Shown: in pieces, positions 7,064 through 13,588 of the stretch | Position numbering within the stretch: position 1 is the first letter of the stretch | Layout: every line of letters begins with the position of its first letter | Assembly: GCA_003509545.1 (NCBI GenBank) | Contig: DOLC01000121.1 | Coordinates: 1-13,588 of the forward strand | Direction: 5' to 3' | Length of the DNA: 13,588 nt | Source: Peptococcaceae bacterium | GTDB lineage: Bacteria > Bacillota > DSM-521 > Neomoorellales > Neomoorellaceae | Program-made: the position numbers and the translations under genes | The notes under the pieces: generated by a model | Databases searched by the model: none | Told to the model about the DNA's origin: nothing | What the model saw: only the letters and a program-made list of their open reading frames with translations

Positions 7064-7136
7064 AAGAAGGAAAACAACAGGCCAGCATTTGTTCGGAAAC
7101 AATGCCGGCCCGGATAGAAGCCATTTTCTGGGTAAA
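7040..7136. repeat. Interspersed structured repeat, short form, overlapping the end of grdC
   Basis: The left hairpin is GCCGC-CGA-GCGGC (7043-7055). The closing stem GGCCAGCATT (7080-7089) pairs with AATGCCGGCC (7101-7110), with one A-C mismatch (G-U on the other strand) and an 11-nt loop. The right arm runs to about 7136. The unit spans the last codons of grdC, its stop and most of the gap, and ends just ahead of the grdD ribosome binding site. Confidence 0.82.
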
Positions 7137-7138
7137 GT

Positions 7139-7145
7139 GAGGTGA
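7139..7145 (+). promoter_or_regulatory. Ribosome binding site that sets the grdD start
   Basis: GAGGTGA lies 5 nt before ATG 7151. The alternative GTG at 7142 sits inside this site, so 7151 is preferred. Confidence 0.65.
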
Positions 7146-7150
7146 GGAGC

Positions 7151-8329
7151 ATGTCCGGCTCGGCTGTCAAGCATGTCGTAGGAGAGGTCTTATTGGAGCT
7201 GGCCGATGCCCTCGAGGGCAGGACGCCGGCCCGCCGGGTACGGGTGGGCCTAACCCTGTCTGCCAACGAGGTGGGCCGGGAAGAGCTGGTCAGGGGGGCC
7301 GTGAAAGCGGTCCGGGATCGCAGCGACATCCAGGTGGTACTGATAGGGCCGGAAGTCGAAGGCCTGGAGGAGGCCTGGCGGTTGGGAATCTCCCATGTGC
7401 CCGCCGGCGACTGCGAGAAGGACCTGCACCAGGCCATGGAAGAATTGCTTAGAAGCGGAGAGATCCAGGCGGCGGTGACCATGCACTTCAATTTCCCGCT
7501 GGGCACGGCTACCGTAGGCCGGGTGGTTACCCCTGGCAGGGGGCGGGAAATGTTCATAGCCACCACCACCGGGACCTCCGACGCCGACCGGGTAAAGGCC
7601 ATGGTGAAAAACGCGCTGGCGGGCATCGCCTGTGCCAAAGCCTGCGGTATCCCCCGGCCCAAGGTGGGTATATTAAACGTGGAAGGTGCCCGGGCGGTGG
7701 AGCGGATTTTGAAGAGGCTGAAGGACCGGGGTTACGACCTGGAGTTCGCAGCTTCCGTGCGTTCCGACGGCGGAGCCGTTATGCGGGGGAACGATCTTCT
7801 GGCCGGGGCCTGCGACGTCATGGTGACCGACAGCCTTACCGGGAACATACTCATGAAGGTCTTTTCCGCCTTTAGCACCGGCGGGGAATATGAGGCCCTG
7901 GGGTACGGCTACGGGCCGGGAATAGGGGAGACCTACGGGCACCTTGTTGGCATCCTGTCCCGGGCTTCTGGGGCGCCGGTAGTGGCCGGAGCCATCCGTT
8001 ATGTAGCGGAGGCGGTCCGGGGGGGCGTCTTGGCCCTCTATAAAGAGGAACTGGCCCGGGCCAAAGGGGCTGGTCTGGAGGATCTCTGGGAGGCCGGAGA
8101 GGCAAAGGGAGGGCCGGCTGAGGAGCCCGTACCACAGCCGCCGGTAAAGCCGGTGAGCGAGGAGATACCCGGTATCGATATTCTGGAACTGGAGTCCGCC
8201 GTCCGGGCCCTGTGGAAGGCCGGGATTTACGCTGCCAGCGGGATGGGATGCACCGGACCCGTCATTCTGGTGGCCCCCGAGGACGCAGAAGGGGCCGTAA
8301 ACCTGCTGCGGCAGGAGGGTTATCTTTAA
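7151..8329 (+). CDS. grdD: Glycine reductase protein C, alpha subunit
   Basis: This is the partner of GrdC in protein C. In the family this subunit has a PlsX-like fold and carries a cysteine that takes part in acetyl phosphate formation. From ATG 7151 (MSGSAVKHVVGEVLLE) it has 392 residues. A C-terminal SGMGCTGP places a conserved-looking cysteine at residue 367, in the region of Cys359 reported for the Clostridium litorale protein (recalled, not checked). Another cysteine lies at residue 88 (AGDCEKD). A proline/glutamate-rich linker (EEPVPQPPVKPVSEEIPG) joins the main domain to the segment bearing Cys367. It is the last gene of the operon. The TAA at 8327-8329 is followed 41 bp later by a strong hairpin terminator. 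Starting at GTG 7142 would add three residues. Confidence 0.93.
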   Translation: MSGSAVKHVVGEVLLELADALEGRTPARRVRVGLTLSANEVGREELVRGAVKAVRDRSDIQVVLIGPEVEGLEEAWRLGISHVPAGDCEKDLHQAMEELLRSGEIQAAVTMHFNFPLGTATVGRVVTPGRGREMFIATTTGTSDADRVKAMVKNALAGIACAKACGIPRPKVGILNVEGARAVERILKRLKDRGYDLEFAASVRSDGGAVMRGNDLLAGACDVMVTDSLTGNILMKVFSAFSTGGEYEALGYGYGPGIGETYGHLVGILSRASGAPVVAGAIRYVAEAVRGGVLALYKEELARAKGAGLEDLWEAGEAKGGPAEEPVPQPPVKPVSEEIPGIDILELESAVRALWKAGIYAASGMGCTGPVILVAPEDAEGAVNLLRQEGYL

Positions 8330-8369
8330 TAAAGGCCTTCAGGGCTCAAACCCACGGGTTAGAATAGCA

Positions 8370-8410
8370 AAAGCCGCGGGTTGAGGGTTGCTTACCCGCG
8401 GCTTTCCTTT
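8370..8410 (+). terminator. Rho-independent terminator of the grd operon, possibly bidirectional
   Basis: A perfect 12-bp stem joins 8370-8381 (core GCCGCGGGT) and 8394-8405 (core ACCCGCGGC) with a 12-nt loop. It is followed by TTTCCTTT on the + strand. On the - strand the same stem is followed by TTTT, so it may also stop transcripts of the convergent ABC cassette, whose last stop is at 8674. Confidence 0.9.
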
Positions 8411-8673
8411 ACCAGGGACGTCTAATGGGGACGTTTCGAAGGCCGCCAGGCAGGCCGTCCACCGGCAACGTCGAGATCCGCGCCTCTTCCGAAATCTTGC
8501 CCGCCCAGGGGCCGCCGGACTTCGCAGAAAATCCGGCCCGGCGGCGTCTGGGCGAACCCGAACAAGACAGGGGGTGCAGGCGGACGCGGAAGGGGGCGTG
8601 CCCGCCCGACCGGTGGGAGTATCCCTGCCGTCCGGCGGCCGAGGTCCTGCGGCTGAGGGACCGGCCGGTGCTG
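8411..8673. other. GC-rich intergenic stretch between convergent operons
   Basis: No convincing gene is seen. Open frames here have no plausible start site, have an arginine/proline-rich shadow composition, or run into the permease on the opposite strand. There is a possible hairpin, CCGGA (8515-8519) with TCCGG (8532-8536), flanked by GCCGCC and GGCGGC. No match to the interspersed repeats was noticed. Confidence 0.5.
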
Positions 8674-9678
8674 TTAGTTCGTACGTATCTCCTGGCGCAT
8701 GAAGAAATAGTAGGCCGCCGCGAAAACGAGCATGGTGGCGGCGATGAGGCCCACCAGGTGGGGCCATATGAGGAGTAGACTCTGCCCGAGGGGAAGGAAC
8801 CCCGGGATGGCTCCTATGAGCTGGTGAATCAGTACCGGTCCCAAAGTTCGCACGCCGGGATTGAGGAGGGTTATGGTCGCCTCGTCGTAAAGGGTGGTGG
8901 GCGAAAGGCGGCTCAAGCCCTGCTTCCAGGCGGCATTGCGGAGCACCAAGTCGGCGGGGGAGTCCTGGGCCACGGGGAAGAGCCCATCGGCAATGATTCC
9001 CGCCAGCATGGGAGCGAAGATGGCGAAGAAGAGCCACACCGCCATACCGGCCAGGGCCGAGGTAGCTGTCTGGCGGAAGACCAGGGAAAAGAACAAGGAC
9101 AGGCTCAGCCAGAAGGCTATATAAATAACCGTTACCACCAGGTAGGCGATCATGCGTAACAATTCTTCCCCCCGGGGCGGCACACCGAAGAAGGCGAGGC
9201 CCAGCCCGGCCACCAGCAGCCCCAAGACGGAAACCATAAGGCTCAACACCGCGATCCCGGCAAGAAATTTACCGTTGATTACGTCGTCCCGGTAAATGGG
9301 TTGGGCCAGCAGGCGGCTCAGGGTGCGCTTGTGGTACTCGCCGTTTATGGCGTCGAAACCCATGGCCAGCCCCAGCAGGGGCCCTAAAAAGGACATGAAA
9401 GCGATGAAGGCGGGCAAAGAGCCGCCGCTGGTGGTAAAAAGGCGCAGGAAAACGAAGGCTGAGGTTTCGTCGTTCACCGCCTGGCGGATGTTCTGACCAG
9501 CGACGTAAAGGGACGACAGGCAGGCTACGGCGACCAGGGAAAAGATAATAGTCATCCTCGTACTGGTCAGGTGGTCGCCCAGTTCCTTGAAAAAGATAAC
9601 CTTCAAGCCGCCGCTGCTGCGGAAGGCCTCCCGCCACCAACGGGCGAAGTCCCGGAGTGCCTGGCGCCAATCCCTCAT
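8674..9678 (-). CDS. ABC-2 type transporter permease
   Basis: This is the membrane-spanning partner of the ATPase encoded just upstream on the same strand. The 334-residue protein starts with a cytoplasmic stretch containing FFKELGDHLTSTRM, typical of ABC-2 permeases, followed by about six hydrophobic segments (roughly 41-60, 88-108, 138-164, 177-200, 205-230, 302-326). A long soluble loop (231-300) separates the last two, and a DAINGEYHKRTLSRLLAQP motif (109-127) lies after the second segment; this resembles the NatB/YhaP-like exporters. Its ATG overlaps the ATPase stop codon by 4 nt (ATGA), so the two are translationally coupled. The substrate cannot be told from the sequence. Confidence 0.88.
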   Translation of the reverse strand: MRDWRQALRDFARWWREAFRSSGGLKVIFFKELGDHLTSTRMTIIFSLVAVACLSSLYVAGQNIRQAVNDETSAFVFLRLFTTSGGSLPAFIAFMSFLGPLLGLAMGFDAINGEYHKRTLSRLLAQPIYRDDVINGKFLAGIAVLSLMVSVLGLLVAGLGLAFFGVPPRGEELLRMIAYLVVTVIYIAFWLSLSLFFSLVFRQTATSALAGMAVWLFFAIFAPMLAGIIADGLFPVAQDSPADLVLRNAAWKQGLSRLSPTTLYDEATITLLNPGVRTLGPVLIHQLIGAIPGFLPLGQSLLLIWPHLVGLIAATMLVFAAAYYFFMRQEIRTN

Positions 9679-10631
9679 GGTTTTCCCTCTCCTTGGAAGT
9701 ATTCCAGGTAGATATCATCCAAGTCATAACCCCGGGCCCGCAGGTGTAGCAGGGTTATTCCCCTTTGGGCCAGGAGTCCGGCCAGTTGAGGACGGACGTC
9801 CCGCCCCTTGGCGCACCGCAGGCGCACGTAGGGGCCGTCCCTGCACACATCCTCGACGCCCTCCAGGGACGCCAGGAGGGACAACACTTCGCCGTTCTGG
9901 GGCTCTACCTGCAGCTCGATTTCCAGGGGCTTTCCGGACATCACTTGACGGCCCAGGGTTTCCAGGGGGCCGACGGCGAGGAGCCGGCCGCCCACAAAAA
10001 TGCCCACCCGGTTGCAGATCTGTTGAATCTGGTGGAGGAGGTGGGAAGAGATAAGGATGGTTTTCCCCTTTTCGCGGGAGAGGCGGGCGATCAAGTCCAG
10101 CAATTCCCGGACGCCCTCCGGGTCGATTCCCAGGGTGGGTTCGTCCAGGATGATAATGCGGGGATCCTTTACTAACACGTCGGCGATGCCCAGGCGCTGC
10201 CTCATGCCCCGGGAGAACTCCCTTACCTTGCGGTCCCCGTGCTGGGTGAGGCCTACCTGCTCCAGGGCGGCGTCGATACGCCTCGCGCTCTCCTCCGGGG
10301 GAATGCGGTTCAGGCGGGCCGTATAAAAGAGATTTTCCCGGGCCGTCATATCGTCGTAGAATCCCACGTTGTCGGGTAGGTACCCCACTATCCTTTTAAC
10401 GGCCAGGGGTTGGCGGGTGGCATCCAAACCCGCCACCAGGGCCCGCCCGGCGGTAGGCTCGGTAAGGCCTAAAAGCATGAGAATCGTGGTAGTCTTGCCT
10501 GCGCCGTTGGGGCCCAGAAGGCCGAAGATTTCACCCTCGTAGATTTCCAGGTTCAGCCCCTCCACGGCCGTTACCGGGCCGTAACGCTTAGTTAAATTCT
10601 CTGTAACAATTATGGCCGTACCGTTACCCAT
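9675..10631 (-). CDS. ABC transporter ATP-binding protein
   Basis: This is the nucleotide-binding subunit that powers the adjacent ABC-2 permease. Over 318 residues it shows Walker A GPNGAGKTT (40-48), signature FSRGMRQRL (139-147), Walker B IIILDEP (159-165), a D-loop (GIDPEG) and the H-loop histidine (SSH, His197). The signature has Ser-Arg-Gly in place of the usual Ser-Gly-Gly, and the Q-loop region reads GYLPDN, both seen in the NatA/CcmA-like group of ABC-2 ATPases. A C-terminal domain of about 100 residues (about 215-318) follows the core, as in drug/sodium exporter ATPases. Its start lies 2 nt after the NEW3 gene stop, and its end overlaps the permease start, so the three genes form one operon. 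Confidence 0.93.
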   Translation of the reverse strand: MGNGTAIIVTENLTKRYGPVTAVEGLNLEIYEGEIFGLLGPNGAGKTTTILMLLGLTEPTAGRALVAGLDATRQPLAVKRIVGYLPDNVGFYDDMTARENLFYTARLNRIPPEESARRIDAALEQVGLTQHGDRKVREFSRGMRQRLGIADVLVKDPRIIILDEPTLGIDPEGVRELLDLIARLSREKGKTILISSHLLHQIQQICNRVGIFVGGRLLAVGPLETLGRQVMSGKPLEIELQVEPQNGEVLSLLASLEGVEDVCRDGPYVRLRCAKGRDVRPQLAGLLAQRGITLLHLRARGYDLDDIYLEYFQGEGKP

Positions 10632-10633
10632 GG

Positions 10634-11797
10634 CTATCGCCGCCCGTATTTATGGAAAATCCACGCCACCCCGGCGATAACACCCGCGACAAGCAGAATG
10701 GCTACGATACCCCATAAGGTGGAGGTCTTAACGGTTACCCGGAAGGTAGCCGTGGTGCTGGCCACGGAAGAGTTGGCGGTGATGCTGACCGCATAGTCCC
10801 CAGCGATAGCCTCCTTAGGGGGCTTAAGATAGGCCACTACCTGCCGGGTTTCGCCGGCCGGAAGGACGTCGATGGTGTCCGGCTCAAAGGTTACGGCCCA
10901 CTGGGAAGGAGCGGAGGCGGTAAAGGTAATGTTCTGGATGTCGGAGCTGCCCGTGTTCTTAACGAGCAGGGTAAGCGGGCTTTCCCCCCCTGCCGTGGCC
11001 TCGGCGTTGAGCCTCTCCGTAGGCGTGGTGATTTCCAGGGTATAGGTACCCGTGATAACCACCTTTAGTACCACCCCGGCTTTGCCGGCGCTGGAAACGG
11101 CCTCCACGGGGATTTCGTAGGTGCCGGCCTTAACCCCTTGGGGCGGCTTAACGTTCACATCCAATCCCTGGCTCTCTCCCGGCTTCAAGCTCAAGCTGGC
11201 GATTTGTTTGCTGTCGTAGGCGGGGCTAAAGGTTACCTGCCAGCCGGGGGGAGCCTGGGCGTTCAAGCTGTAGGAGCGCTCTTGGGCTCCATTGTTGGTG
11301 AGGTTGACCCGGAACTGGAAGTTAGTGGTAGTCGTACCGCTCAGCACCGGATACTGGGTGGTCATCCTGTCGCTACCGCTGGGAGTATCTTTAATGACCA
11401 TTTGCAGGGAAAGGGTGGCCGTACTCCCTCCACCGGCAGCCCTGACCACGCAGTTGTAAGTGCCGGGCTTAGCATCTTGAGGTACTTCCACCTGCAGGTT
11501 GACTTCAGCCGGTTCCTGGGGGTCGACCGAGATTTGATGCACTATCATGCCTCCGCCTTTAAAGGTCGACGACCAGCCCTTTGGAGCGGAGACCACCTGA
11601 AGGTCGACCGTTTTAGATATTCCGGTGGTGCGCAATTCCAGGGGGAAGGTCACCGTCTCCCCCGGGCGGACTTCGATCCCGGGAAAGGGGGTTGTGAGGG
11701 ACAGCCCGTTACTGGCCAGGGCGGGCGGAAGGATGACGAAAAAGTTGAGGCAGAAAACGCAACTGAGGAGAATAAGCACTCCTAATTTTCTGGCCAT
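10634..11797 (-). CDS. Secreted, membrane-anchored NEW3-domain protein
   Basis: The 387-residue protein has an N-terminal signal peptide (MARKLGVLILLSCVF to about ALAS, residue 29), three tandem beta-sandwich repeats of about 100 residues (about 32-136, 147-250, 254-357) and a C-terminal membrane helix (361-381) with a basic tail (HKYGRR). Each repeat carries a GW..F or QW..F segment and a late (P/A)G(T/D)Y motif, the hallmark of NEW3 (NPCBM-associated, COG1470-like) domains. The expected place is the outer face of the membrane. The start is set by GGTGGAGG just upstream of the ATG. A longer frame up to 11980 exists but has arginine-rich shadow composition and overlaps the divergent gene. Linkage to the ABC-2 genes suggests an accessory or partner role in export; the exact function is unknown. 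Confidence 0.86.
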   Translation of the reverse strand: MARKLGVLILLSCVFCLNFFVILPPALASNGLSLTTPFPGIEVRPGETVTFPLELRTTGISKTVDLQVVSAPKGWSSTFKGGGMIVHQISVDPQEPAEVNLQVEVPQDAKPGTYNCVVRAAGGGSTATLSLQMVIKDTPSGSDRMTTQYPVLSGTTTTNFQFRVNLTNNGAQERSYSLNAQAPPGWQVTFSPAYDSKQIASLSLKPGESQGLDVNVKPPQGVKAGTYEIPVEAVSSAGKAGVVLKVVITGTYTLEITTPTERLNAEATAGGESPLTLLVKNTGSSDIQNITFTASAPSQWAVTFEPDTIDVLPAGETRQVVAYLKPPKEAIAGDYAVSITANSSVASTTATFRVTVKTSTLWGIVAILLVAGVIAGVAWIFHKYGRR

Positions 11798-11903
11798 TAT
11801 CCTCCACCTCCAATTAGATCTTGTTCGACGCCGCCCTACAAAATCCTCCCCCAGGGTATGAAATAATGCCCTTTCGGAGCAAACTAAGAAGTGGTGATGA
11901 CGG
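11798..11903. promoter_or_regulatory. Divergent intergenic region with presumed promoters
   Basis: These 106 bp separate the - strand NEW3/ABC cassette from the + strand glycosyltransferase, so promoters for both should lie here. The A+T-rich stretch at 11836-11868 is the likeliest place. No well-spaced -35/-10 pair was found by eye. Confidence 0.35.
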
Positions 11904-13262
11904 ATGCGTCTCCTCCACCTTTCCTGGGAACACCCGCCCCACAGCGTAGGCGGCCTGGCCCGGCATGTGGAAGACCTCACCCAGGCCCTGGCCGCTCAAG
12001 GCCAGGAGGTACACGTCATAGCTATAGGCCGGCCAGCGGCCGGCGGGGGACGGCGGCCGGAAAAAGGCGTGTGGGTACACCGGGTGGAAGCCTATCCCGT
12101 CCATACCCCGGACTTTCTCACCTGGGTACTGCAGCTAAACATACGGTTCCTTGAAGAGGCTATGTTCCTCTGGCGGCGTTACGGCCCCTTCCATTTGATT
12201 CATGCCCACGACTGGCTCGCGGCCTTTGCCGGCCGCGCCCTTAAGCATGCCTATCGCCTCCCCCTGGTCGCCACCATCCATGCTACCGAGGCCGGCCGCA
12301 ATCGGGGAATACATAACGACCTCCAGCGATACATCCACAGCGTGGAATGGTGGCTCACCTATGAGGCCTGGCGCGTGATAGTTTGCAGCCAGCACATGCG
12401 AGAGGAGGTCCAGGGGCTGTTTCAGGTACCCCTCGATAAAATCGTCGTCATCCCCAACGGCGTAATGCCCTCCAAGTTCCGCGAACCCGACCCTTCCCCC
12501 GAAGGGCGGCGCAAATATGCCCTGCCCCAGGAAAGAATAATCTTCTTCGTCGGGCGCCTGGTGGTGGAAAAGGGGGTCCAGGTGCTCCTGGAAGCCATGC
12601 CCCAGGTGCTGGCCGGTTGCCCGGAGGCCAAACTGGTGGTGGCCGGGCAGGGCCCCATGGAAGGGGAACTGAAAAGCCGGGCCTGGGAGCTGGGAATCGC
12701 CCACAAAGTATGCTTCACGGGGTACATCGACGACCGCACCCGCAACCGGCTCTACCGCCTGGCGGAAGTGGCGGTGTTCCCCAGCCTTTACGAACCCTTC
12801 GGTATAGTGGCCCTGGAAGCCATGGCCGCCGGAGTACCGGTGGTGGTAAGCGAAACTGGGGGTCTAAAAGAAATCGTCACCCACGGGATTAACGGTATGC
12901 GGGCCTTCCCCGGGGATCCCCGCTCCCTGGCCGACAACCTTCTCGCCCTCCTCAGAGATCCCGGCCTGGCCTCCAGGGTGAGGGAAGGGGGCAGGCGGCT
13001 GGTGGAAGAGGTCTACGACTGGCGGCAGATAGCCCGCCGCACCCTGGAGGTTTACGCTGCGGTCTACGACGAATACCGCCGTACCCCCTGGCCGGAAAGG
13101 CCGTCCCTGGGGCAGAGGCTCCGGCGCTACGCCCTGGCCCTGGGTGGCAATAGGGAACAAAAGGAGCCACAGGGACATATGCCCCCCTTCAGCGGGCGCT
13201 ACGACCTGGTGGGCCACCGGGCGGCCTTGGTCAACCAGGGCCGTGGAAAGGAGCGGCTATAA
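11904..13262 (+). CDS. GT4-family (GT-B fold) glycosyltransferase, glycogen-synthase-like
   Basis: This is a retaining glycosyltransferase of 452 residues with the two-Rossmann GT-B layout. In the N-terminal domain GGLARHV (16-22), in the glycine-rich acceptor/nucleotide loop, and HAHDW (100-104) are typical of the glycogen synthase/GT4 group. In the C-terminal domain GRLVVEKG (217-224, Arg218 and Lys223 for donor phosphates) and EPFGIVALE (297-305, the E-x7-E motif) are intact, so it should be active. A basic tail of about 60 residues (391-452) extends past the fold. The donor and acceptor are not determinable; a role in glycogen/alpha-glucan or cell-envelope glycan synthesis is possible. 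The ribosome binding site is weak (GTGGTGATGA), but no better in-frame start is seen. It is not part of the grd operon. Confidence 0.88.
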   Translation: MRLLHLSWEHPPHSVGGLARHVEDLTQALAAQGQEVHVIAIGRPAAGGGRRPEKGVWVHRVEAYPVHTPDFLTWVLQLNIRFLEEAMFLWRRYGPFHLIHAHDWLAAFAGRALKHAYRLPLVATIHATEAGRNRGIHNDLQRYIHSVEWWLTYEAWRVIVCSQHMREEVQGLFQVPLDKIVVIPNGVMPSKFREPDPSPEGRRKYALPQERIIFFVGRLVVEKGVQVLLEAMPQVLAGCPEAKLVVAGQGPMEGELKSRAWELGIAHKVCFTGYIDDRTRNRLYRLAEVAVFPSLYEPFGIVALEAMAAGVPVVVSETGGLKEIVTHGINGMRAFPGDPRSLADNLLALLRDPGLASRVREGGRRLVEEVYDWRQIARRTLEVYAAVYDEYRRTPWPERPSLGQRLRRYALALGGNREQKEPQGHMPPFSGRYDLVGHRAALVNQGRGKERL

Positions 13263-13327
13263 AGGCAGGGGCCGTCGGGAATGTTTTGAGGCGAGAAGGG
13301 GCAAAATGCAAAACGGTGGTAATCCGT
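13263..13327. other. Short spacer after the glycosyltransferase
   Basis: No gene or clear terminator is seen between the TAA at 13262 and the repeat. Confidence 0.4.
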
Positions 13328-13577
13328 AGTAGACCTTCATGCCGCCGAGCGGCACCAGCAGAAGGATGAAAACAAACAACGGGCCGGCATTTCTCTTGAG
13401 CCGGCGATTTGGTCCGAGGGGCCCAGCAGCCTTGGCGAAGCCGAGGAGGGAGGGCGGGGCCGAGGACAGGAAGTCCGAGGCCGGCCTCTGAAGCAAGGAT
13501 GCTGAATAGGCCGGGAACCCCGCCCGAGCCCGAGGCGTAAGCCTTAGGCTGCTCCGCGAGGACCACTTAGCGAGCGA
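13328..13577. repeat. Interspersed structured repeat, long form, cut off at contig end
   Basis: The left arm has hairpin GCCGC-CGA-GCGGC (13341-13353) and the closing-stem half GGCCGGCATT (13382-13391). The internal domain (13392-13577) follows, holding the palindrome GAGGCCGGCCTC (13477-13488) and a 10-nt-arm hairpin (13527-13536 with 13541-13550). The right arm that would complete the closing stem is missing, because the contig runs into adapter. That missing right arm is what is seen at 131-170 in the other terminal copy. Confidence 0.85.
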
Positions 13578-13588
13578 GATCGGAAGAG
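13577..13588 (+). other. Illumina sequencing adapter remnant (right end)
   Basis: AGATCGGAAGAG is the universal start of the Illumina TruSeq 3' adapter. Its first A is shared with the repeat. It is a library artefact, not genome sequence. Confidence 0.95.

Noticed and set aside
8339..9037. Minus-strand open frame of 232 codons overlapping the permease
   Set aside because: Arg/Pro/Gly-rich composition typical of a GC-rich shadow frame. It overlaps the well-supported permease and the terminator.
11821..11867. Sigma-A promoter (TTGTTC and TATGAA/AATAAT)
   Set aside because: Spacing between the boxes is about 10 or 30 nt, not near 17, so the match is not credible.
11798..11980. N-terminal extension of the NEW3-domain protein to 11980
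   Set aside because: The extension is arginine-rich, precedes the signal peptide and overlaps the glycosyltransferase. A good ribosome binding site sits before the ATG at 11797.

Overview
The window looks like a draft-assembly contig from a GC-rich (about 60% by eye), Gram-positive-type anaerobe, probably a Clostridia/Moorella-like thermophile lineage. The reasons are strong AGGAGG-type ribosome binding sites, a selenocysteine-dependent glycine reductase operon in the clostridial gene order, and an ABC-2/NEW3 export cassette. The species call is inference. Both ends carry Illumina adapter sequence (1-26 and 13577-13588), so they are library/assembly artefacts and not genomic DNA.

Region 1 (291-8329, + strand) is a full glycine reductase (Stickland-type) operon: trxB, trxA, grdE, grdA, grdB, grdC, grdD. 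GrdE+GrdB form substrate-binding protein B, with a pyruvoyl group made at GrdE Cys242 and a selenocysteine in GrdB. GrdA is selenoprotein A. GrdC+GrdD form protein C, which releases acetyl phosphate. TrxB/TrxA supply electrons. grdA and grdB each contain an in-frame TGA read as selenocysteine (3372-3374 and 4790-4792), so simple gene calling breaks both; corrected coordinates are given. A strong hairpin terminator follows grdD at 8370-8410.

Region 2 (8674-11797, - strand, convergent to grd) is a three-gene cassette: a secreted membrane-anchored NEW3-domain protein, an ABC ATPase and an ABC-2 permease, translationally coupled. Region 3 (11904-13262, + strand) is a GT4-type glycosyltransferase divergent from the cassette.

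The main unexplained content is a family of interspersed, apparently structured repeats in the gaps around and inside the grd operon (28-170, 5103-5210, 5210-5450, 7040-7136, 13328-13577). They share a small left hairpin, a closing stem of about 10 bp, and a right arm. Short copies have an 11-13 nt loop in the closing stem; long copies carry a domain of about 190-200 nt there. One copy supplies the last codons and stop of grdC. The closing stem of the most diverged copy keeps pairing through base changes on both sides, which points to an RNA or single-stranded DNA structure under selection. A link to stand-alone HEARO/omega-RNA-like elements is a speculative but testable idea.
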